In this document: in pieces, positions 1 through 7,100 of the stretch | Position numbering within the stretch: the stretch's first letter is position 1 | How the letters are laid out: each line of letters begins with the position of its first letter | NCBI RefSeq assembly: GCF_000376565.1 | Contig: NZ_BARG01000119.1 | Location: forward strand, 1 to 32,349 | Length of the DNA stretch: 32,349 bases | Direction: 5' to 3' | Origin: Streptomyces hokutonensis | Lineage (GTDB): Bacteria > Actinomycetota > Actinomycetes > Streptomycetales > Streptomycetaceae | The notes under the pieces: generated by a model | Told to the model about the DNA's origin: nothing | Databases searched by the model: none | What the model saw: the letters and a program-made list of their open reading frames with translations, nothing else | Program-made: the position numbers and the translations under genes

Positions 1-8
1 AAATATTG

Positions 9-54
9 AAAGGGTTGGATCCTGAACTTCGGTTCGGGGTCCAACCCTTTTTTG
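9..54 (+). terminator. Intrinsic terminator of an upstream gene
   Basis: A 19-bp stem (arms 9-27 and 32-50, with two G-T wobble positions) closes on a TTCG tetraloop and runs into a T tract at 48-53. This is a textbook rho-independent terminator and must belong to a plus-strand gene that ends left of the window. It argues against placing the start of the next gene inside it, although the open frame extends into it. Confidence 0.9.
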
Positions 55-98
55 TTGGGCGTCACTTGAAGTTCACATTGCGCAATCACCATCCGAGC

Positions 99-776
99 AT
101 GGGTACTGCTGCAATGCTCAGGGCCGCAGGCGTCGGACTCGGTGACGAGGTCGTCGTGCCGGCGTTCGGGAACGTGGAAGTCGCCGAGGCCGTCACTCTC
201 GCGGGTGGGCTGCCGGTGTTCGCCGACATAGATCCGGTGACCTACTGCCTCGACGCGTCCGCTGTCGAAGCGGCCATAACTCCGCGTACGGCGGCGATAG
301 TTGTCGTACATCGATTCGGTCGGTCGGCTGATATGGCGCGGTTGCTCGGAGTCGGGCAGCGGCACGGACTGCTGGTGTTGCAGCAGGGGGAGTCCGAGGC
401 GCCGTACGACGAGGTGGCTCAGCGGCGGGAGCGGGCCTCCTATCTGGATGCGAAGTTGCGTGGGGTGCGGACGCCCGATGGTGGGGACGGGCACACCTAC
501 CAGCAGTACATCGTGCGGGTGCCGGGGAACGGGCGGCCGGATCGCGATGCCTTCGCTCGGGCCGTGCGGGGCAGGGGAGTTGAGTGCCGGGTGCCGGTGA
601 AGACGCCTGTGCACCGGCTGCCGGAGTTCCGGCGGTGTGTGGCGCTGCCGGAGACCGAGCGGGCCGCGGACGAGACGCTCGCGCTGCCGGTCGACGCGTC
701 GTTGACGAAGCGGGAGATGCAGCGGATCGTTTCTGCGTGCAACGCGCTCGGGGGACTGCTGCAGCCCGCTTTCTGA
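99..776 (+). CDS. Shortened DegT/DnrJ/EryC1/StrS aminotransferase-like protein, probably not a transaminase
   Basis: The 225-aa product matches the two ends of the DegT family of PLP aminotransferases. The N-terminal half has the GDEVVVPAFGN and PVFADIDPVTYCLD blocks, an ITPRTAAIVVVH strand and the HGLLVLQQ strand. The C-terminal half has the family's HTYQQYIVRVP strand and a final helix. Between them, about 100 or more residues of a normal ~370-residue enzyme are missing, including the segment after the LLVIEDAAQ position with the cofactor aspartate and the Schiff-base lysine. Catalysis is therefore unlikely; it may be a decayed gene or a remodelled fold. The frame opens further upstream at a TTG (6), but that lies in the preceding terminator hairpin, so the ATG at 99 is preferred; the ATG at 114 is also possible. 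No strong Shine-Dalgarno is visible. Family assignment is fairly sure, function is not. Confidence 0.7.
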   Translation: MGTAAMLRAAGVGLGDEVVVPAFGNVEVAEAVTLAGGLPVFADIDPVTYCLDASAVEAAITPRTAAIVVVHRFGRSADMARLLGVGQRHGLLVLQQGESEAPYDEVAQRRERASYLDAKLRGVRTPDGGDGHTYQQYIVRVPGNGRPDRDAFARAVRGRGVECRVPVKTPVHRLPEFRRCVALPETERAADETLALPVDASLTKREMQRIVSACNALGGLLQPAF

Positions 777-801
777 TCGAGTCGGGGTCGGGTGGCGGTG
801 G

Positions 802-831
802 TTGGGCGCACGGGCCTGTTCGGGGTATGAT
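802..831 (+). promoter_or_regulatory. Vegetative promoter of the tRNA gene
   Basis: TTGGGC (802-807) and TATGAT (826-831) are separated by 18 bases, a good match to the main HrdB-type promoter. Transcription would begin near 838 and give a leader of about 34 bases before the tRNA. Confidence 0.65.
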
Positions 832-871
832 TCTTTTCGTCGCCGCGAGGGAAACCTCGGGAAAGCGACAG

Positions 872-944
872 GCCCTCTTAGCTCAGTCGGTAGAGCGTCT
901 CCATGGTAAGGAGAAGGTCAACGGTTCGATTCCGTTAGAGGGCT
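872..944 (+). tRNA. tRNA-Thr, anticodon GGT
   Basis: A 73-base cloverleaf folds completely. The acceptor stem is GCCCTCT/AGAGGGC, the D arm GCTC/GAGC, the anticodon stem TCTCC/GGAGA with the 7-base loop ATGGTAA (anticodon GGT, reading ACC and ACT), and the T arm AACGG/CCGTT with loop TTCGATT. The discriminator base is T. No CCA is encoded (TCCG follows), as is usual in Streptomyces. I saw no repeat of its 3' end in the window, so no sign of an integrated element. Confidence 0.95.
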
Positions 945-954
945 CCGCTAACTG

Positions 955-984
955 AAAGGCCCCGCCCAATTGGGCGGGGCCTTT
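955..984. terminator. Bidirectional terminator between tRNA-Thr and osaC
   Basis: A perfect 30-base palindrome: arms 955-969 and 970-984, GC-rich core flanked by AAA on the left and TTTT (982-985) on the right. It ends 14 bases before the osaC stop codon, so it can terminate the tRNA on the plus strand and osaC on the minus strand. Confidence 0.9.
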
Positions 985-998
985 TGCGTGTTCGGGTG

Positions 999-3749
999 TC
1001 AGTCCTTCTGGAGGCCCGGGACGCGCATGGCGAGGATGGCCATGTCGTCGGAGGGGGCGTCCGACGCGAAGCGTTCGACCGCGCGCATGATGCGGGCCGC
1101 GACCGCGCCGGCCGTGAGGCCCGTACAGGTCGTCAGGACGTCCGTGAGGCCATCGTCGCCCAGCATGCGGGTGCCCTCGCGGCGCTCCGTGACGCCGTCC
1201 GTGACGCACAGGAGGACGTCGCCCGGGTCGAGGGTGACCGTCTGCTCGTAGAGCTCCAGGTCGTCCATGACGCCGAGGAGGGGCTGGGGTTCGGCGGCCG
1301 GTTCGACCGTGCCGTCCTGACGTAGGCGGAGCGGCAGGGGGTGGCCGGCGCAGACCACCTTCAGCTTGGCGCTGCCGTCCTCCTGGGGCCACAACTCGCC
1401 GTAGAGGAGCGTCAGGAAGCGGCTGCGGGCTCCCTCGTCGAGGATCGCGGAGTTGAGGCGCTCCAGGACCGCGGGGCCGCCGAAGCCCTCTCTGGCGAGC
1501 AGGCGGAGGGCGTGGCGGGCCAGGCCGGTGACCGCGGCTGCCTCGGGTCCTGTGCCGCAGACGTCGCCGATGGCGAAGCCGTAGACGCCGTCGCGGATGG
1601 GGAACAAGTCGTAGAAGTCGCCGCCCACTTCGTTGCCCTCGCCGGCCGCGCGGTAGATGACCTCGACCTCGACGCCCTCGATGTGCGGGAGGTCGGGGGG
1701 CAGGAGGCTGCGCTGGAGGGACTGGCTGATGGCCGTGCGTTCCGAGTACAGGCGGGCGTTGTCGAGGGCGAGGGCGGCTCGGCGGCTCAAGTCCTCGGCC
1801 AGTTCCAGGATTTCCTGACGGAAGTGTTCGTCGGTGGGCTTGCCGAGGGTCAGCATGCCGATGACGCGGTTGCGGGCGACCAGGGGGAGGACCACCGTCT
1901 CGCCGCCGACTGCCGAGGCAGTGGCGAGAGTCGGGCCGATGCCCGAGCTGACGCGGCGGGTCGGTTCGCCGAGGCCGAGGTTGCGCATGGAGGTGCGCAG
2001 GGCCGCCTGGTGGGCGGCTTCGGCGGGGGCGGCCCAGACGCGGGCGCCGGGGGTGGGTACCGGGTCCGGAGGGGCGATCTTCGAGAGCAACGACTTGATG
2101 CCGTCGATGAGTTCCTCGTCCTCGTGCAGGACGTACGAGAGGTACGGGTCGGAGGCCTGGTCGGCGATCGTGTAGACCGCGCACCAGGTGGCGAGGGTCG
2201 GGACCGTCATCTGGGCCATGAGGGCCAGGGTTTGATCGCGGTCCAGGGTGCCGGCGAGGAGGTCGGAGGCCTCGACCAGGAAGCTGAGGGAGCCGCGGCG
2301 CAGGCGTTCCAGTTCGCCCAGGCGGGCCGACTCGACGGCCAACGCGATGCGGTCGGCGGCGAATTGGAGGCGGAGGGCTTCTTCGTTGGAGTACTTGTTG
2401 GGGCCTTCGGCGGCGACTCCGAGGGAGCCGGTGAGGCGGCCCTCCACCTTGAGGGGGACGGTGACGACCGAGCGCATTCCGGTGCCGCTGAGGAGCGGTA
2501 CGGCGCCCGGGACGGCCTGGAGGTCCTCGTGGACGGCCGGCATGCGGGCGGAGCCGTAGCGGCCGGGGCCCGCTTCGACGGGCACGCGCGCGAAGCGCTG
2601 GCGGGCGGAGGGCAGACCGGTGGAGGCGCGGACCTCCAACTCCGTTTCGTCGTCCGTCGCGAGGAGGAGGAAGGCAGAGTCTCCGTCGAGCATGTCGCGG
2701 GCGCGTTCTACCGTGCGCTGGAGGAGGCCGTCGAGGTCGTCCGGCGCGGGGGAGCCGATGAACACCTCGAAGGGGTCGGTGTTCTGGCCGTCCGGGGTGG
2801 ATGCCGCGTCGGGGGCGGGGCCGCGCAACGGGGTCTGCAGAACCGCGCGTTCGTGGTCCCTTACCAGGAGGCACACGGTTGACGGCTCGCCGCCGGTGTC
2901 GCGGACGCGGAGGTGGGAGGCGTACACCGGGATGACGCGGCCGTCGGCGCCGCGGATGCCGTAACTGCCCTCCCAGCGGGAGAGGCGGAGGGCCTCGGCG
3001 ATGCCGGTGCTGGTCCCCGGGGTGTGCGGCCAGGCCGCGAGGTCGGTCAGGGGCTTGCCGGTGACCTGCTCGGCGGCGTAGCCGAAGAGTTCCTCGGCGT
3101 CCTCGTTCCAGGACGCGATGGAGCCCGTACGGTCGATCTGGACGACCGCGACGCGGACCCTGCCGTCGGCGAGCGGGAGCAGGGCGGCCGGGAGGGACGG
3201 GCCGGCCGCGCGGGTGCCCACCGGGCGGGCGGGGAGGTCGAGTTGGAACCAGACCAGCTTCTGTGTGGGCGTGTAGTCGACGCCCCAGCGGCTGGCGAGG
3301 GCCGCGCACAGCTGGAGGCCGCGTCCGCCCTCGCGGTCGGGGCTGCTCATGGTGATCGCGGCCCCCTGGAGGGGGATTTCGCGTTCCGGATAGTGGTCGG
3401 CGACCTCGATCCGCACACCGTCGTCACTCCGTAGACACAGAACATCCGCGGCCGTGCCCGCGTGGACCACGGCGTTGGTCACCAGCTCGCTGGTGAGGAC
3501 CACGGCGTCGTCGACGATGTCGGCGAAGCCCCAGCCCTGCAGGGTGTCGCGGACGAAGGACCGCGCGGTGGCGACCGATCGTCCGACGGGCTCGAAGCTG
3601 GCTGCCGCGCGCGCGGTGATCACAGAACTCCTCGGCCTGTTGTCGGCGGGCAGGGGCCCATGGCCGATCGGCGCCTGCCGGGGCAACGGCTGGTTCCCGG
3701 TCGGCGGGGGATCCTGGGGCGTTCCTCCAGGATGCAGTCCGGTGGTCAT
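999..3749 (-). CDS. osaC: OsaC-like multidomain anti-sigma kinase / PAS / GAF / PP2C phosphatase
   Basis: The 916-aa protein has an RsbW-like HATPase (about 50-172; N-box SELVTNAV near 88-92, G-box EGGRGLQL), a PAS domain (about 195-305), two GAF domains (about 330-475 and 480-665) and a SpoIIE/PP2C phosphatase (about 690-910). The metal-binding aspartates are present in GGDFYD (D711), GDVCGTG (D729), DGVTE (D851) and SDDMA (D901-902). In S. coelicolor the protein of this architecture beside osaAB is OsaC, which is needed to return SigB activity to baseline after osmotic stress. The start at 3749 has GGAGGGG ten bases upstream. The frame continues to a GTG at 3854, but without a ribosome-binding site. 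It is divergent from osaA across 382 bases. I found no convincing SigB-type promoter by eye. Identity rests on domains and neighbourhood. Confidence 0.88.
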   Translation of the reverse strand: MTTGLHPGGTPQDPPPTGNQPLPRQAPIGHGPLPADNRPRSSVITARAAASFEPVGRSVATARSFVRDTLQGWGFADIVDDAVVLTSELVTNAVVHAGTAADVLCLRSDDGVRIEVADHYPEREIPLQGAAITMSSPDREGGRGLQLCAALASRWGVDYTPTQKLVWFQLDLPARPVGTRAAGPSLPAALLPLADGRVRVAVVQIDRTGSIASWNEDAEELFGYAAEQVTGKPLTDLAAWPHTPGTSTGIAEALRLSRWEGSYGIRGADGRVIPVYASHLRVRDTGGEPSTVCLLVRDHERAVLQTPLRGPAPDAASTPDGQNTDPFEVFIGSPAPDDLDGLLQRTVERARDMLDGDSAFLLLATDDETELEVRASTGLPSARQRFARVPVEAGPGRYGSARMPAVHEDLQAVPGAVPLLSGTGMRSVVTVPLKVEGRLTGSLGVAAEGPNKYSNEEALRLQFAADRIALAVESARLGELERLRRGSLSFLVEASDLLAGTLDRDQTLALMAQMTVPTLATWCAVYTIADQASDPYLSYVLHEDEELIDGIKSLLSKIAPPDPVPTPGARVWAAPAEAAHQAALRTSMRNLGLGEPTRRVSSGIGPTLATASAVGGETVVLPLVARNRVIGMLTLGKPTDEHFRQEILELAEDLSRRAALALDNARLYSERTAISQSLQRSLLPPDLPHIEGVEVEVIYRAAGEGNEVGGDFYDLFPIRDGVYGFAIGDVCGTGPEAAAVTGLARHALRLLAREGFGGPAVLERLNSAILDEGARSRFLTLLYGELWPQEDGSAKLKVVCAGHPLPLRLRQDGTVEPAAEPQPLLGVMDDLELYEQTVTLDPGDVLLCVTDGVTERREGTRMLGDDGLTDVLTTCTGLTAGAVAARIMRAVERFASDAPSDDMAILAMRVPGLQKD

Positions 3750-4131
3750 GGTGCGGTGCCCCTCCGATGCCTGCCCGCTCGTGCTCGTGCCACCGCCCAG
3801 GCCGGACGGAACCGGCGAGGCTGGACAGCCGCATGCAAGGTTACTTACCTTCACCGTCCACGCGGATGCCGGTCGCGGTGTTTCCGTCCGGAGGGTGTGC
3901 GGACGATGTGCGAAGCTGCCGAACTGTTATGGCCTGGTTCAGGCAGGGTGAAACACTGGGCAGGATTCTGGTGAAGGTCCGGGCAGACCGGGTGTCTTCT
4001 GTGTACTGCGGGCAGCGGGCCTTGTTGAAGGCCGGTAAACCGGGCAGGGATACGCGGCAGTGACCGAACGCCGAGCAGCAGCACCCAGCACAGCAGTAGC
4101 AGCAATGGTCGACCCCTGCGGGAGGGACACA
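3750..4131. promoter_or_regulatory. Divergent osaC-osaA control region
   Basis: This 382-base region has no confident gene. For osaA, a possible promoter is TTCAGG (3938-3943), N17, CAGGAT (3961-3966). Five copies of RGGCAG occur in the same orientation, starting at 3941, 3958, 3981, 4010 and 4042. A 6-bp hairpin GGCCTT-GTTG-AAGGCC lies at 4018-4033, and an AGC/CAG-rich tract at 4066-4105. A 17-base motif at 3946-3962 recurs with one mismatch upstream of ftsK. Which of these act as operators cannot be told from sequence alone. Confidence 0.4.
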
Positions 4132-7100
4132 GTGGAGTCTGGCGCAGCGACGCGGGCCACCAAGACGCGCGCGAAAGGCGGACAGTCCCTGAAGAACCAG
4201 CGCAAACCGCGCAATGGGACCACGGAAGTGGACGCGGCCTCCTTGGACCGGCTGCTGACGGCTCTCGTCTCCATGAGGGACGGGAACTTCCGCAAGCGGC
4301 TCACGGTGTCCGGCGACGGCGTGATGTCGGAGATCGCCGCCGTGTTCAACGAGGTGGCCGACCGCAATCTCCACCTCACGGGTGAGCTGTCGCGGGTACG
4401 GCGCGTGGTGGGCCGTGAGGGAAAGCTCACGGAGCGGCTGGAGACGGCCGCCTGTGAGGGTTCCTGGGCCTCGGCCATCGACGCCTCCAACGCCCTCGTG
4501 GACGACCTCGTACGGCCCGTCTCAGAGGTCGGACGGGTGCTCTCCGCGGTGGCGGAGGGTGATCTGTCGCCGCGCATGGAGCTGCGGACGCAGGCGCAGG
4601 ACGACGGGAACGGGCATCCGCTGCGCGGGGAGTTCCTGAAGGTCGGGCGGACCGTCAACAACCTGGTCGACCAGCTGTCGACGTTCACCGACGAGGTCAC
4701 ACGCGTGGCCAGCGAGGTGGGCACCGAGGGCAAGCTCGGCGGGCAGGCACGCGTGCGTGGCATGTCCGGCTCCTGGAAGGACCTCACGGAGTCCGTCAAC
4801 ACGATGGCGTACCGGCTGACGGCCCAGGTGCGGGACATCGCGCTGGTGACCACGGCGGTGGCCAAGGGCGACCTGTCACGCAAGGTCACCGTTCATGTCG
4901 CCGGCGAGATGCTGGAGCTGAAGAACACCGTCAACACGATGGTGGACCAGCTGTCGTCGTTCTCCTCCGAGGTGACGCGAGTCGCGCGGGAGGTGGGCAC
5001 CGAGGGCGAGCTGGGCGGCCAGGCGCAGGTGCCGGGTGTGGCCGGGGTGTGGAAGGACCTCACCGACTCGGTGAACATCATGGCCGGCAACCTGACGGCC
5101 CAGGTGCGCGGGATCGCCCAGGTGACGACGGCCGTCGCCAACGGTGACCTGTCGCAGAAGGTGACCGTGTCGGCGCGGGGCGAGGTTGCCCAGCTCGCCG
5201 AGACGATCAACCAGATGACCGAGACGCTGCGCACCTTCGCCGACGAGGTCACGCGCGTGGCCAACGAGGTAGGCGCCGAGGGGCAGCTCGGCGGGCAGGC
5301 GAACGTGCCGGGTGCGGCGGGGACGTGGAAGGACCTCACCGACTCGGTGAACACGGTCTTCCGGAACCTGACGATCCAGGTGCGGGACATCGCCGCCGTG
5401 ACGACCGCCGTGGCCAGCGGTGACCTGTCCCAGAAGGTCACGGTGAACGTGGCCGGCGAGATGCTGGAGCTGAAGAACACCGTCAACGGGATGGTCGATC
5501 AACTGTCCTCGTTCGGTGCCGAGGTCACGCGCGTGGCGCGCGAGATCGGTGTCGAGGGTGAACTGGGCGGCCAGGCGCAGGTGCCGGGCGCGGCCGGTAC
5601 CTGGAAGGACTTGACCGACTCGGTCAACACCGCATTCCGCAACCTCACCGGCCAGGTGCGCAACATCGCGCAGGTGACGACGGCGGTGGCCAACGGTGAC
5701 CTGTCCCAGAAGGTCACGGTCGATGTGTCCGGCGAGATGCTTCAGTTGAAGAACACCGTCAACACGATGGTCGACCAACTGTCGTCGTTCGCCGACCAGG
5801 TGACCCGCATGGCCCGTGACGTGGGCACGGAGGGCCGGCTCGGCGGCCAGGCGCGCGTGGACGGCGTCTCGGGCACCTGGAAGGAACTCACCGACTCCGT
5901 CAACTCGATGGCCGGGAACCTGACCTCCCAGGTGCGCAACATCGCCCAGGTGACGACGGCGGTGGCCCAGGGCGACCTGTCCCAGAAGATCGACGTGGAC
6001 GCGCGCGGCGAGATCCTGGAGCTGAAGAACACCATCAACACGATGGTCGATCAACTCTCCGCGTTCGCCGACCAGGTGACCCGGGTGGCCCGCGAGGTGG
6101 GCACGGAGGGCCGGCTCGGCGGGCAGGCGCAGGTGCCCGGTGTCGCCGGAGTGTGGCGCGACCTGACCGACTCGGTGAACGGCATGGCCGGCAACCTCAC
6201 CGCCCAGGTGCGCAACATCGCGCAGGTCGCGACGGCGGTGGCCCGGGGTGACCTGTCCCAGAAGATCACCGTGGACGCACGCGGGGAGATCCTGGAGCTG
6301 AAGAACACCCTGAACACGATGGTCGACCAGCTGTCCTCGTTCGCCGAGGAGGTCACGCGCGTGGCCCGCGAGGTGGGCACCGAGGGGCAGTTGGGCGGGC
6401 AGGCCGAGGTGCAGGGTGTCTCCGGCACCTGGAAGGACCTCACGCAGTCGGTGAACTTCATGGCGAACAACCTGACCATCCAGGTGCGCCAGATCGCCGA
6501 GGTCACGACCGCCGTCGCCAAGGGCGACCTGTCCAAGAAGATCACTGTTGACGCGAAGGGCGAGATCCTTGAGCTCGTCACGACGGTCAACACCATGGTT
6601 GATCAACTCTCGTCGTTCGCCGAGCAGGTGACCCGGGTGGCCCGCGAGGTGGGCACCGAGGGCATCCTCGGCGGCCAGGCGCACGTGCCGGGCATCACGG
6701 GCATCTGGAAGGACCTCAGCGGCAACGTCAACCTGATGGCCAACAACCTGACCATGCAGGTGCGGAACATCTCTCAGGTCGCGGCTGCCGTCGCCAACGG
6801 TGACCTGACCCGGACGGTGACGATCGAGGCGCGCGGCGAGGTCCAGCAGCTCGCCGACACCTTCAACACCATGGTGAAGACGCTGAGTTCGTTCGCCGAC
6901 CAGGTCACCAAGGTGGCCCGTGAGGTGGGCACGGACGGCATCCTGGGCGGCCAGGCGCACGTCCCGGGTGTGGCGGGCACCTGGAAGGACCTCACCGACT
7001 CGGTGAACGGCATGGCGTCCAACCTGACCGGCCAGGTGCGCAACATCGCGATGGTCACCACGGCCATCGCGAAGGGCGACTTGACCAAGAAGATCGACAT

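Noticed and set aside
872..944. tRNA-Thr as an integration site for a mobile element.
   Set aside because: No repeat of the tRNA 3' end, no integrase and no change in base composition are visible in the window.
3750..3854. Longer osaC start at the GTG of 3854.
   Set aside because: It has no Shine-Dalgarno. The ATG at 3749 has GGAGGGG at good spacing.
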